In this document: positions 45,220-53,739 of the stretch, piece after piece
Layout: the number at the start of each line of letters is the position of its first letter
Position numbering within the stretch: position 1 is the stretch's first letter
From: Longimonas halophila
Lineage (GTDB): Bacteria; Bacteroidota; Rhodothermia; Rhodothermales; Salinibacteraceae
DNA length: 64,000 bases
Reading direction: 5' to 3'
NCBI RefSeq assembly: GCF_002554705.1
Contig: NZ_PDEP01000002.1
Span: 186,001 to 250,000, forward strand
Notes under the pieces: model-generated
The model's database searches: none
The model's input: the letters and a program-made list of their open reading frames with translations, nothing else
Told to the model about the DNA's origin: nothing
Program-made: the position numbers and the translations under genes

Positions 45220-46359
45220 ATGAAATTTTCTGCCTCCAGCGCCGATCTTTTGGACGCCCTCAACACCGTAAAGGGGGCTGTGCCATCCAAGAGCACGTTG
45301 CCCATCTTAGAATGCATCTTGTTCGAGCAGAGCGATGACGGCAGTGCGCTGCTGCTGAGCGCGACCGACCTGGAGATTTCGATTGTACGGCGCGTGCCGG
45401 TGCAGTTCGCCAGCAACGGTACCAGCACGCCTACACGGATCGCCGTGCCCGCAAAGCGCCTTATCGACACGCTGCGTGCCCTGCCCGACCTGCCGATCTC
45501 GTTCACCGCCGACGGCGACTTTGAGATTCAGCTCGAAACTGACCAGGGCCACTACAAAATGGTGGGCCACGACGGCGACGACTTCCCCGACCTCCCCGAA
45601 GTGGACGCGGCACACACGCTCTCGGCAGAGGGCGCGCTCGTGCGCGATGCTATCGACAAAACCAGCTTTGCCGTCAGCAAAGATGCGCTTCGTCCAGCCA
45701 TGATGGGCATCTACTTTCAGCTGGATGCCGAAAACAGCCGCATCGTAGCTACCGATGGGCATCGCCTCGTAAAGCTCGACCGCCCCGCACTGCAGACTGA
45801 TGGCGACGATGTCTCCTTCATCGTTCCCGAGAAGGCGACCAAACTCGTAAGCCGTATTCTTGATGACGATGCGCTCTGTACCATTGGCGTGAGCGACGGG
45901 CACGTGAGTTTCACGATCGACGAGGCGCGCATCATCGCCCGGCTCATCGACGAAACCTACCCGAACTATAATGCGGTTATCCCTGACGAGAACGACCGCC
46001 AACTGGTTGTAAATCGTGAGGCGCTGCTCAGTGCCGTAAAGCGTGTCGGGCTCTACTCCAGCAGCATGACCAATCAGATTCGCCTGGCGCTCTCTGAATC
46101 CGAAATGACGGTATCTGCAGAAGACATCGAGCGCTCCAGCGAAGCGGAAGAGGTGATTCGCTGCGAATACGATAGCGAAGCCATGGAAATTGGGTTCAAC
46201 TCGGAGTATCTCACCGAGGTGCTCGGGAATGTAGATAGCGAGGAGGTGCTCTTTCGCCTAAGCTCGCCGAACCGCGCCGGTATCGTTGTCCCCAACAACA
46301 CCGACGACCCCGACATCTTGATGCTGATTATGCCCGTCATGCTGAATACCTACGCCTAA
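45220..46359 (+). CDS. dnaN: DNA polymerase III beta subunit (sliding clamp)
   Basis: A 379-residue clamp protein that forms a ring around DNA and tethers the polymerase. The start MKFSASSADLLDALNTVKGA and the family end (LMLIMPVMLN) are clear, with three repeated clamp domains of about 120 residues. Mid-protein motifs include FAVSKDALRPAMMGIYF and TDGHRLVKLD. It follows dnaA in the usual order; recF and gyrB, often next, are not here. Confidence 0.98.
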   Translation: MKFSASSADLLDALNTVKGAVPSKSTLPILECILFEQSDDGSALLLSATDLEISIVRRVPVQFASNGTSTPTRIAVPAKRLIDTLRALPDLPISFTADGDFEIQLETDQGHYKMVGHDGDDFPDLPEVDAAHTLSAEGALVRDAIDKTSFAVSKDALRPAMMGIYFQLDAENSRIVATDGHRLVKLDRPALQTDGDDVSFIVPEKATKLVSRILDDDALCTIGVSDGHVSFTIDEARIIARLIDETYPNYNAVIPDENDRQLVVNREALLSAVKRVGLYSSSMTNQIRLALSESEMTVSAEDIERSSEAEEVIRCEYDSEAMEIGFNSEYLTEVLGNVDSEEVLFRLSSPNRAGIVVPNNTDDPDILMLIMPVMLNTYA

Positions 46360-46420
46360 CTCGGGCCGCTCTACCTGCCAAGGACCTCGAACGCAGACAT
46401 CCTGCCAGCTCTTTACAGAT

Positions 46421-46458
46421 CCCAGCGCGCCTTGACCGGATGCACTGGGTTTTCTTTT
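46421..46458 (+). terminator. Likely terminator after dnaN
   Basis: CCCAGCGC and GCACTGGG form a stem with one mismatch around a loop of 13 bases, followed by TTTTCTTTT. It lies 62 bases after the dnaN stop. Confidence 0.55.
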
Positions 46459-46477
46459 GTCCTCACCACGCGAACGC

Positions 46478-47593
46478 CTACAACTGCGCCCCCTCAGGCA
46501 GCGTAGGTTCTTCCATCGGATAATGACGCTGCAGCGATTCGAGCATGCGCGTTGCCTCATCGATACGCCGCCCCTCCCCCATCACCACGCGCTTGAGTGC
46601 TTGCCGGGCCGGTTCAATCTCTGACTGTGCCAGGTGGGTCTTTGCGAGAAAGAACGATGCTTCTAACTGCAAAAATGACCCTGCTTCTTCGTTATCCACA
46701 ACCGTTGTGAGGAGGTTCTGGGCTTCCTGCACCTGGGCTTCGTTGAACTGCGGGAAGAGCCCAAGCGGCGCACTATGAGATGCACGCAGCACCTCAAGAG
46801 CCTGTAAGAACCGTTCGTCGTTACTGCGCGGCGCAGCGGTCGCACTGCGCGTGCGCACCTGATATCCTTCAACGTGCATCTCATCGGGGTTGAGCACGGC
46901 CATGCGCTCGGCGGGCGCCTGTGTAGCAATGCTTATGCCAAGCAGAACACCATATGCGACAAGGAGAACGGCTGCAATCATCGCTGCATATCGAGCTGCA
47001 CGCCACACTTGGCCGGATGCGCGGTGCGGCGGCTCGTTCTGCCCTTTGCGTGGTGTTGCCCCGCGACTATCACGCGACGACGATGCGGTGCCCACGCTCG
47101 CGTGCCCATTTGTACCGAGCGCGGTGGTAGACGGCCCGTCGTCATTCTCGTTGTTGGAGTCGGACGTGTCGTGAACCGGCACCGCCTCCAGATCAATACC
47201 GGTCACTGATTGCAGGTGGTTGGCAACATCGAAGGTGTCGTCGAGCTCCTTCGCACGGTCTATCATCGGCTGCAACCGACGCTGCAAGTCTGTATCATGA
47301 GCAAGACGTGCTTCTACCTCTTCAAAAAACGGCTGCAGGGCCTCGCGGTCTGATGCCCGTGCAGAACGGGCTCTGTCGATGGCGTATAGCGCCAATAGCG
47401 ACAGCGGCACGGATTCGCCCCCCTCTTCCGAAACGTTGGGAAGACGCACGCGACGCAACTCTGCTTCTAACTGTTTGACCTCGGCGAGCAGCGCCTCGTA
47501 CTCAGGACGCTCGGCCACACGCTTCTCTACGGCGCGCTGCTCTGCATCCGAAAGATCTACATACCGAAAAATATCGTGCTCAAGCGTATTCAT
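46478..47593 (-). CDS. Membrane protein, anti-sigma-like
   Basis: A 371-residue protein with one membrane helix (about 202-224, AMIAAVLLVAYGVLLGISIA). The cytoplasmic part starts MNTLEHDIFRYVDLSDAEQR and has an EYEALLAEVKQLEAELRRVR helix, resembling N-terminal parts of Rhodothermota/Bacteroidota anti-sigma proteins, though no zinc HCC motif is present. A Ser/Asn/Asp-rich linker precedes the helix. The outer part (about 260-365) looks like TPR-type helices. The sigma factor gene lies 728 bases upstream on the same strand. The anti-sigma role is an inference from context and layout. Confidence 0.6.
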   Translation of the reverse strand: MNTLEHDIFRYVDLSDAEQRAVEKRVAERPEYEALLAEVKQLEAELRRVRLPNVSEEGGESVPLSLLALYAIDRARSARASDREALQPFFEEVEARLAHDTDLQRRLQPMIDRAKELDDTFDVANHLQSVTGIDLEAVPVHDTSDSNNENDDGPSTTALGTNGHASVGTASSSRDSRGATPRKGQNEPPHRASGQVWRAARYAAMIAAVLLVAYGVLLGISIATQAPAERMAVLNPDEMHVEGYQVRTRSATAAPRSNDERFLQALEVLRASHSAPLGLFPQFNEAQVQEAQNLLTTVVDNEEAGSFLQLEASFFLAKTHLAQSEIEPARQALKRVVMGEGRRIDEATRMLESLQRHYPMEEPTLPEGAQL

Positions 47594-48321
47594 GGTCCCT
47601 TAGCCGAACTGACCGTTTGTGCCTGAAAGTCGAAATGCCGCTCTCAGCGCGTTCTTGCCTGCGCTCATCGTTCTGTACGCCTCCGATCTGGATGCCGTCA
47701 AGGTTATGTGTATTATCATAACTCAGGTTGCCACTTCTGGATTGTTATTCTAAACGTATCCTGACAGCTGCCAGGGGACATCGAAAAATCTTCTATTACG
47801 GTGCATGGTCCTCATTGCAGGAAATCCTTCGCCGCTTCGTTCCTTCCAATGACATAGAACGGCAGGTTGATGGCATACCCCGCACCTTTAGTCATCATAT
47901 ATAACGCAAGTTGCCTATAACGAAAGTTGCCACACAGGACTGCCATTTTGTAGTTGGGTCAAAGTATAAGCGTCTACTATGATGCCCATTATTGATCTGC
48001 CTATTATCCTCTATCGGCACGAGCTCTTGTCATCAATCAGACGCTCCAAGCCCCTTCACAAGTACCATAAATGCGGAGTCAGGCTGCTTAGAGACATCGT
48101 TTCTTGCTATGTGGACGAAGATCTCACATCTACGAAGGTACCTGAAGGTCACAACGTGCCTGAAAACATAACGTCTATCGTTACGCAACACACTTTTTTA
48201 CGTTATGCCCCGACTGGCATAGAGGAACGCTTTCTTTTCGGTACCCTCCTTGGGCGGATCCTTGGAGACCCGTTCGCGCCCATATCTTCTTTACGGCACA
48301 CGCTACTTGTAGCCCATTCAG
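47594..48321. other. Long AT-richer spacer between sigma and anti-sigma-like genes
   Basis: About 728 bases of clearly lower GC than the flanks. It holds the tandem repeat at 47900-47931. A 131-codon plus-strand frame (47979-48374) overlaps the end of the sigma gene and has no domain, so I do not call it. The promoter of the anti-sigma-like gene must lie here. Confidence 0.5.
47900..47931. promoter_or_regulatory. Two tandem 16-base repeats, possible operator
   Basis: TATAACGCAAGTTGCC is followed at once by TATAACGAAAGTTGCC, with one difference. It lies about 310 bases upstream of the anti-sigma-like gene start, in an AT-rich region. Direct repeats of this size can be regulator sites; the regulator is unknown. 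Confidence 0.4.
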
Positions 48322-48957
48322 CTATAACCCATCCAGCACGGCCTGGAGTCGCGTGTCTTCGCGGAGTGCTTTGAGCGCACGCGACTTGTATGTGCGAACC
48401 ACAGGCACGTCTTTGTCGATGCACTCTGCGATTTCTTTGAACGTGCATTCTTTGAAGTAATACAGCTCGGCCACGCGACGAAGGTAAGGCGGCAAGCGCC
48501 GAATAGCCGCCTGCAACTGGGTGCGCATCAGTCCCACGTTCGCATCAATCTCCTTAACCGCATCCGCTTGTTTCAGCGTAGGTTGTTGCGGCTCGTGGAT
48601 CGACGTGGTGTCTACGCGGTGTCGATTCACGTAGTTGATAAACGTGTTCTTGGCAACCACGCTCACCCAGTGGGCATACTTGTCCGGATTCCGGATGCTG
48701 TCGCGCCCGTTCTGCACCTTCTCGTAGACCGCCGAGACAAGCTCATCCATATCGGATGTCTGGCGAATGCTACCACCTGCGTATTTTGCAGCCATGTAGC
48801 GATATATGTACCCGTAGGTCCACAACTCAATGTATTGCTTTTCGCGCCGCTTCCGCGCCTTGTCACACGATGCATACAGCGCATTGACGGCGTCCGCGTC
48901 ATCAATAGCGAATGGCAGCCGCTCAGTAATCAGCTGTAGATTGGTTCGGTCAGGCAT
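48322..48957 (-). CDS. Sigma-70 family RNA polymerase sigma factor
   Basis: A 211-residue sigma factor. Region 2 includes IELWTYGYIYRYMAAKYAGG, then DELVSAVYEKVQNGRDSIRNPDKYAHWVSVVAKNTFINYVNRHR. Region 4 is IRRLPPYLRRVAELYYFKECTFKEIAECIDKDVPVVRTYKSRALKAL. It is an ECF-like factor with a longer N-terminus. ATG at 48957 is chosen; the open frame starts further up, without domain residues. The likely partner is the membrane protein downstream, but the gap is unusually long. Confidence 0.85.
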   Translation of the reverse strand: MPDRTNLQLITERLPFAIDDADAVNALYASCDKARKRREKQYIELWTYGYIYRYMAAKYAGGSIRQTSDMDELVSAVYEKVQNGRDSIRNPDKYAHWVSVVAKNTFINYVNRHRVDTTSIHEPQQPTLKQADAVKEIDANVGLMRTQLQAAIRRLPPYLRRVAELYYFKECTFKEIAECIDKDVPVVRTYKSRALKALREDTRLQAVLDGL

Positions 48958-49363
48958 TCCGCTGATAGGCCGTCTTGAGAGAAACTCTACGGTGGAGACG
49001 CCAGCGTACAAAAAGAGCAACGTACAACCTATAAAAAGGTTGATCCGCTGTTTAGTTTTACCTTCATATCACACTACTACGCCCCGAAGCGAACGGCAAA
49101 GAATGGTGGTACCATAAGCTATGTGGGAGACGTGGTAGGTGCCAACGTTGGAGGAATCGCTCCAGGCGTCCGGGATCGTGCTCACGCACGACTTCCGTTC
49201 CGTGTCCCCGCCTCCAAGCCGTCTATCTTCCATTCCTCATCCCTCCCCCACTTAACGCAATTTTGCTCCGTGGCGCGGTGGGCACGTCCACCAAGGCGGG
49301 AACACAGCGCATCCGCAAATAATATGAGTTGGTACCTTTGCGCGGGGACACCCCGCAACGGAT
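48958..49363. other. Intergenic region between sigma factor and SRP RNA genes
   Basis: About 406 bases between divergent genes. It should hold the sigma factor promoter (minus) and holds a good candidate promoter for the SRP RNA (plus, 49333-49340). Nothing else is recognised. Confidence 0.5.
49333..49340 (+). promoter_or_regulatory. Bacteroidota-type -7 promoter element for the SRP RNA
   Basis: TACCTTTG matches the TAnnTTTG consensus used by the Bacteroidota main sigma factor. It lies about 24 bases before the RNA's pairing 5' end. No clear -33 TTTG box is seen at the usual distance. Confidence 0.5.
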
Positions 49364-49462
49364 TGGGCAAGTCCCACACGGCCAGCTCCCTCTGAACTCC
49401 GTCAGGGCCGGAAGGCAGCAGCGGTAGGAGGTCGCAGCGGCGCGATGTGGGTCGCTTGCCCA
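49364..49462 (+). ncRNA. ffs: Signal recognition particle 4.5S RNA
   Basis: A hairpin RNA of about 99 bases. The apical domain GTCAGGGCCGGAAGGCAGCA, with its GGAA tetraloop and asymmetric internal loop, is the universal SRP RNA core that binds Ffh. The outer ends TGGGCAAG and CTTGCCCA pair. A run of seven T residues follows (terminator, 49463-49469). The transcript may start a little earlier, near 49347. It acts with Ffh and FtsY in membrane protein targeting, next to the translocase gene yajC. Confidence 0.93.
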
Positions 49463-49629
49463 TTTTTTTGTTGCCCTTCTGTTCAATCGCCCCTCTCTTC
49501 GCTGAACACCACCCGCCTCCCCTGCACGCAGAGCGTTCGCACGTGCACCCATTTTCGCAGCGCCTGTGCGAACCCGCCTGTGCCCCTTTCGTTTAGGCGG
49601 CGGTTGCGTACCGTTTTCCCTTGTGTCTG

Positions 49630-49977
49630 ATGCTTTCTATGATCTCTACGTTGCTTGTTGGGTTGCCTTCGTTCCTGCTCACCGGTGGTGGTACCGATAG
49701 CAGCGGCGGTATCTTCGGACTGCTGCTGCCGTTTGTGCTCATCTTCGGCGTATTCTACTTCTTTATCTATCGCCCGCAGCAAAAGCGCGAGCAGGAGCAC
49801 AACGAAATGGTTGACCAGCTGCAAAGGGGGGACCAGATCGTGACCATCGGCGGGATTCATGGTACCGTGCGCCGCGTCGATGACGACAGCATCCTGGCCC
49901 AGGTGGATAGCAACGGCGTTAAGCTACGCATCGACAAGCAAGCCATCTCCAGCGTAGGCGGCCAAGACAACGAGTAG
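49630..49977 (+). CDS. yajC: Sec translocase auxiliary subunit YajC
   Basis: A 115-residue protein with a single membrane helix (FGLLLPFVLIFGVFYFFIYRP) followed by the conserved RPQQKREQEHNEMVDQLQRGDQIVTIGGIHGTV block. YajC binds SecDF and helps the Sec translocase. ATG at 49630 or 49639 can be used; a TTG at 49621 is less likely. It lies downstream of the SRP RNA gene, a functional grouping of protein export. Confidence 0.93.
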   Translation: MLSMISTLLVGLPSFLLTGGGTDSSGGIFGLLLPFVLIFGVFYFFIYRPQQKREQEHNEMVDQLQRGDQIVTIGGIHGTVRRVDDDSILAQVDSNGVKLRIDKQAISSVGGQDNE

Positions 49978-50111
49978 CGTTCTCGGATGCGAATGCGCTG
50001 CCCTGTTGCCCATTCGGTCGCAGTATTGCAGCTTGGTTGCACCGCTCCTGAACAGCCTACTTTGTCGCCTCGTTACCCCTATCCGCCGTTTGCCCACGCA
50101 CACCCGTAGCC

Positions 50112-51329
50112 ATGGCTTCGCCCTCCGCTTCCAACCCGCATGCCTCCGACTTCGACGCCATTGAAACCGCCCTGGCTGCCTTGCAGCGCGGTGAACTTAT
50201 CATTGTGGTCGACGACGAGGACCGCGAGAACGAGGGCGACTTTATCGGCGTGGCCAGCGAGATTACGCCTGAGCAGATCAACTTCATGGCTACGCGGGGG
50301 CGTGGGCTCATCTGCACCGCCATCACGCCCACGCGCGCCGAAGCCCTCGACCTGAACCTGATGGTGGAGTCCAACTCCGAGATCCATCACACGTCGTTTA
50401 CTGTCTCGGTGGATTACAAGGAAGGCACGACCACCGGCATTTCAGCCAGCGACCGCGCCATCACGATCCGCGCGCTTTCTGATGATAGCGAGCCCGGCCA
50501 CGCCTTTGCGCGTCCAGGGCATGTCTTTCCACTCATTGCGCGTACCGGGGGCGTATTGCGCCGCGCCGGGCACACCGAAGCCGCTGTCGACCTGGCCCGC
50601 CTTGCGGGGCATCCGCCCTGCGGGGCGCTCGTCGAGATCATGAACGAAGACGGCACCATGGCGCGCGTGCCCCAGCTCCTGCCATTGGCCGAAGAGCTGG
50701 ACATGCCCATCATCACGATTCAGGACCTCATTGCCTACCGCATGCAGCACGAGCGGCTGGTGGAGCGCGTGGGCGAGCACACCCTCGACACCGCGTTTGG
50801 CACCTTCCGCATTGTGCCGTTTCGCGATCAGCTGACCGATGAGGTGCACCTGGCGCTCACCAAGGGCCAGTGGCGCGAAGACGAGCCTGTGCTCGTGCGC
50901 GTGCATGCGCAGAACGTACTGGGCGACGTGTTCGCCGCGCGCCGCGATCCGCACAGCGAACAGCTTGCCGCCTCCCTTATGATGGTGGAAGATGAAGGCC
51001 GTGGCGTGGTGCTCTACATGCGCCAATCCGCCCAGTCATCAACGCTGCTGCAGCGCCTGCAGGCCCTCGACACGCCCGAGGCCGATACCGAAAGCACGAT
51101 GGACCCGCGCGACTACGGCATCGGCTCGCAGATTCTGCGCAACCTGGGCCTCCGCAAATTGCGCCTGCTTACCAACAACCCGAAAAAGCGCGTGGGCCTG
51201 CGCGGCTACGGACTCGAAATGGTCGAAAGCGTGCCCATTGAGGTCCCCGATTCCGCCTCTGAACATCTACTGAATGCTCCCGCCGCAGAACGGATTGTGC
51301 ACGCACTGCGCCTGCCAACGGCTTCGTAA
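50112..51329 (+). CDS. ribB: RibB (DHBP synthase) fused to a degenerate GTP cyclohydrolase II domain
   Basis: A 405-residue RibBA-type protein for riboflavin synthesis. The N-terminal 3,4-dihydroxy-2-butanone 4-phosphate synthase half is intact, with VVDDEDRENEGDF and RRAGHTEAAVDL. In the C-terminal half the three zinc cysteines of GTP cyclohydrolase II (expected C-x10-C-x-C) are Asn268, Asp279 and His281, in VHAQNVLGDVFAARRDPHSE. RDYGIGSQIL and the C-terminal fold motifs remain. So the first half should work and the second probably not, similar to the RibBX type reported in some proteobacteria. A separate ribA is expected elsewhere. No FMN riboswitch is seen upstream. Confidence 0.9.
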   Translation: MASPSASNPHASDFDAIETALAALQRGELIIVVDDEDRENEGDFIGVASEITPEQINFMATRGRGLICTAITPTRAEALDLNLMVESNSEIHHTSFTVSVDYKEGTTTGISASDRAITIRALSDDSEPGHAFARPGHVFPLIARTGGVLRRAGHTEAAVDLARLAGHPPCGALVEIMNEDGTMARVPQLLPLAEELDMPIITIQDLIAYRMQHERLVERVGEHTLDTAFGTFRIVPFRDQLTDEVHLALTKGQWREDEPVLVRVHAQNVLGDVFAARRDPHSEQLAASLMMVEDEGRGVVLYMRQSAQSSTLLQRLQALDTPEADTESTMDPRDYGIGSQILRNLGLRKLRLLTNNPKKRVGLRGYGLEMVESVPIEVPDSASEHLLNAPAAERIVHALRLPTAS

Positions 51330-51357
51330 TCTGCCGATCATTGCCCACGACGATGCC

Positions 51358-51534
51358 ATGTCAAATCCACGCCGCTTCTTACCGCTCATCTACCTCCTCA
51401 TTGCAACGTTTGCAGTCTTCATGGCCGGGTACCGCATCATGGCTGGCATGTGGGGCCGCGGACTGCTCATGGCAGCAGCGGCTGCATTCTGCGCCTATCG
51501 GTTCCACCGGCTGCGGACCGAATCCGAAGCGTAG
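51358..51534 (+). CDS. Small membrane protein
   Basis: A 58-residue protein with two hydrophobic stretches (FLPLIYLLIATFAVFMAGY and GLLMAAAAAFCAYRF), so probably two membrane helices in a hairpin. It starts 28 bases after ribB on the same strand. I do not recognise a family. The base composition fits its neighbours. Confidence 0.6.
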   Translation: MSNPRRFLPLIYLLIATFAVFMAGYRIMAGMWGRGLLMAAAAAFCAYRFHRLRTESEA

Positions 51535-51722
51535 CCGCCCTCTCTCTTCTATTCTCAGTTCTGGTGGATGCGCAGGGCCGTATCCTATCCGCTATACTCG
51601 TCTAACTGTAGAGGCACCACGCCACCTGCCGAGTCAGAATCGGCTCCGGAATGGACCTCTTGCTGTTTTGTGCGTTGAGTGCAATACCTATTGTGTTCAC
51701 TCACTCGACTCCCGCACACTCC

Positions 51723-52997
51723 ATGATTCGCTTAGACGACACCCATGTGCGTCCCTTTCTGGACGACTACAGCAGCTCCGACCTCCCCGAAGCCATCCAA
51801 ACCGCACACGCCACGGTGCAGCGCGGCGACGGACCCGGTAGCGATTTCTTGGGCTGGCGCACCCTTGCCGAGTCGCCCAACGAAGACCTCATCAGCGAGA
51901 TCGAGACGCACGCCGAGCGCCTCCACAGCGACGCCGATGCGCTGCTCTGCCTGGGCATCGGCGGCTCCTATCTCGGCGCCAAAGCCGTCATTGATGCCCT
52001 TACGCCGTACTTCCCTGCTGGTGATAACGACACCCCCGACGTCTATTTTGCCGGGCACCAAACCAGCGGCGCGTACCTGAAGCAGCTCCTGGCCCACCTC
52101 GACGGGCAGTCTGTGTTTGTGAACGTCATCTCAAAGAGCGGCACTACGCTGGAAACGGCGCTGGCTTTCCGCATTGTGCGGCAGTGGATGGAGGAGCGCT
52201 TTGACGATGCCGACGACCGCATCATCGCAACGACCAGTCCCGAAGGCGGCGCGCTCAACGCCCTGCGCGAAGACCACGCCTACACCCGCTACGTCATTCC
52301 TCCGGATGTAGGCGGACGCTTTTCGGTACTTACGCCGGTCGGTTTGCTCCCCATTGCTGCAGCCGGTATCGACATTCGTGCGCTCATGAACGGCGCATCG
52401 GAGATGCACGACCATGTGAACGGTACCACGCCCAACGCTTCGCTTCAGTACGCCGCACTGCGCTATGCGCTGTTGCACGCAGGATACGATGTGGAGGTAC
52501 TCGCTACATTTGAGCCCAGCCTCGCCAGCATCGGAGGGTGGTGGCAACAGCTCTTTGGCGAAAGCGAAGGGAAAGACGGCAAAGGGCTGTTCCCAGCCAG
52601 CGTTGAGTACACCACCGATCTGCACTCGCTTGGCCAGTACATGCAAGACGGCCAGCGCATTGTGATGGAAACCTTCCTGATGGCTGAAGACGCTGGCGAG
52701 GATCTGACCGTGCCCACCAGCGAAGCCGACCTCGACGGACTCAACTACGTGGCTGACCGCCCCATGCGCGCTGTTACGCAAGGCGCGTATGAAGGCACCG
52801 CTCAGGCTCACACCGATGGCGGCGTACCCAACTGCACGCTCTGGCTCGACGACATCAGTCCGCGATCCGTCGGGGCGCTGATCTACTTCTTTGAGCACGC
52901 GGTGGCCGTTAGCGGATATGCCCTTGGCGTCAACCCATTCAACCAGCCTGGGGTGGAAGACTACAAGCGTGAGATGTACCAGCGCCTGGGTCGCTAA
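51723..52997 (+). CDS. pgi: Glucose-6-phosphate isomerase
   Basis: A 424-residue isomerase that converts glucose 6-phosphate and fructose 6-phosphate. The sugar-phosphate loop region LCLGIGGSYLGAKAVIDAL, then SKSGTTLETALAFRIVRQW, GGRFSVLTPVGLLPIAAAG and the end motif (FFEHAVAVSGYALGVNPFNQPGVEDYK) are diagnostic. It is of the shorter bacterial type (about 430 residues). ATG at 51723 is chosen; the ATG at 51651 adds a hydrophobic stretch that the family lacks. Confidence 0.96.
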   Translation: MIRLDDTHVRPFLDDYSSSDLPEAIQTAHATVQRGDGPGSDFLGWRTLAESPNEDLISEIETHAERLHSDADALLCLGIGGSYLGAKAVIDALTPYFPAGDNDTPDVYFAGHQTSGAYLKQLLAHLDGQSVFVNVISKSGTTLETALAFRIVRQWMEERFDDADDRIIATTSPEGGALNALREDHAYTRYVIPPDVGGRFSVLTPVGLLPIAAAGIDIRALMNGASEMHDHVNGTTPNASLQYAALRYALLHAGYDVEVLATFEPSLASIGGWWQQLFGESEGKDGKGLFPASVEYTTDLHSLGQYMQDGQRIVMETFLMAEDAGEDLTVPTSEADLDGLNYVADRPMRAVTQGAYEGTAQAHTDGGVPNCTLWLDDISPRSVGALIYFFEHAVAVSGYALGVNPFNQPGVEDYKREMYQRLGR

Positions 52998-53131
52998 CCT
53001 CAAAGTGCCTGTGCTGAGAAGTGATATACACAGGCCCTGTCTACATGCCGTACGCGTCGCTGAAGCCCCTGAACACCCCGCACATCCCTTCATTTCTGGC
53101 CTTCAGCGGCGCTCAGCGGTGATTCCCAAAG

Positions 53132-53466
53132 TTATCCACAAAATCTGTGGATAACCTGTTGATAACCCGGGGATAACTTGGGGATAACTGCCAAGTTACC
53201 AACATCCGATTTCGGCCTGTGGATAAGTGCCGGGTTATCCACAAATGATACCAAGTTATCCACAGTGTGGATAGCTGTGGATAACGTTATCCACAAAACA
53301 GCCATTCTACGCCCCACGCTGTGGATAACTACTCAGAATCACCGTTTGCAGGCGTATACCGACTTTGGGAACGCCTTACGCTGTGGATAACCTGTGGATA
53401 AGCGCCGTAAGTTATCCACAACCGGCCGATCACGATGTGCATAAATCGGTTATCCACATATCCACA
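53132..53466. other. oriC: Replication origin candidate: dense DnaA-box array
   Basis: Twelve perfect TTATCCACA boxes in both orientations start at 53132, 53146, 53218, 53235, 53256, 53276, 53287, 53320, 53382, 53393, 53412 and 53450. One-mismatch boxes start at 53157, 53179, 53266 and 53458. Several form inverted pairs (53132/53146, 53276/53287). This density is far above chance and matches bacterial oriC. It lies 8 kb after the dnaA stop, between pgi and comEC. Confidence 0.9.
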
Positions 53467-53545
53467 GTCCCTACTACTACAACAACCTTTTATTTTTAAA
53501 AACTCAGTATCTATAATATAGGGATGTGGAAAACTTAAATGGACG
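53467..53545. other. Origin unwinding element with DnaA-trio motif
   Basis: The last boxes are followed by GTCC and then CTACTACTACAACAAC (53471-53486), which on the other strand read 3' to 5' is GAT GAT GAT GTT GTT, the DnaA-trio. Next comes an AT-rich tract (CCTTTTATTTTTAAAAACTC, then TCTATAATATAGGG) and a near box at 53525-53533. The order box, short GC block, trio, AT tract is the same as in the Bacillus subtilis basal unwinding system. Confidence 0.8.
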
Positions 53546-53739
53546 GCCTAATCAAACCGATCATCACCATTATCCAGATCGGTCAACACGACTATATCAG
53601 TCAGAGGCCAACCTGCTCTGGTATGCTGCAACATATCAGAGCATCAGAGACTGGTTTATCTTAAAGGAATATACGGGGCCAATGTGAGAGCGTGGCATTG
53701 CTATTGGGGTGTACGTGCTCCTGCCAAGTCGTTGGGTGC

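Larger units (their letters stand above)
52998..53739. other. Non-coding origin region between pgi and comEC
   Basis: About 742 bases without genes. The first 130 bases are plain, the next 410 are the DnaA-box array and unwinding region (separate entries), and the last 200 bases are AT-richer with no clear motif. Confidence 0.8.

Noticed and set aside
47979-48374. A 131-codon plus-strand frame
   Set aside because: It overlaps the end of the sigma factor gene, has no recognisable domain, and its composition is not like its neighbours.
49978-50111. FMN riboswitch before ribB
   Set aside because: The spacer is short and none of the conserved RFN element segments can be seen.
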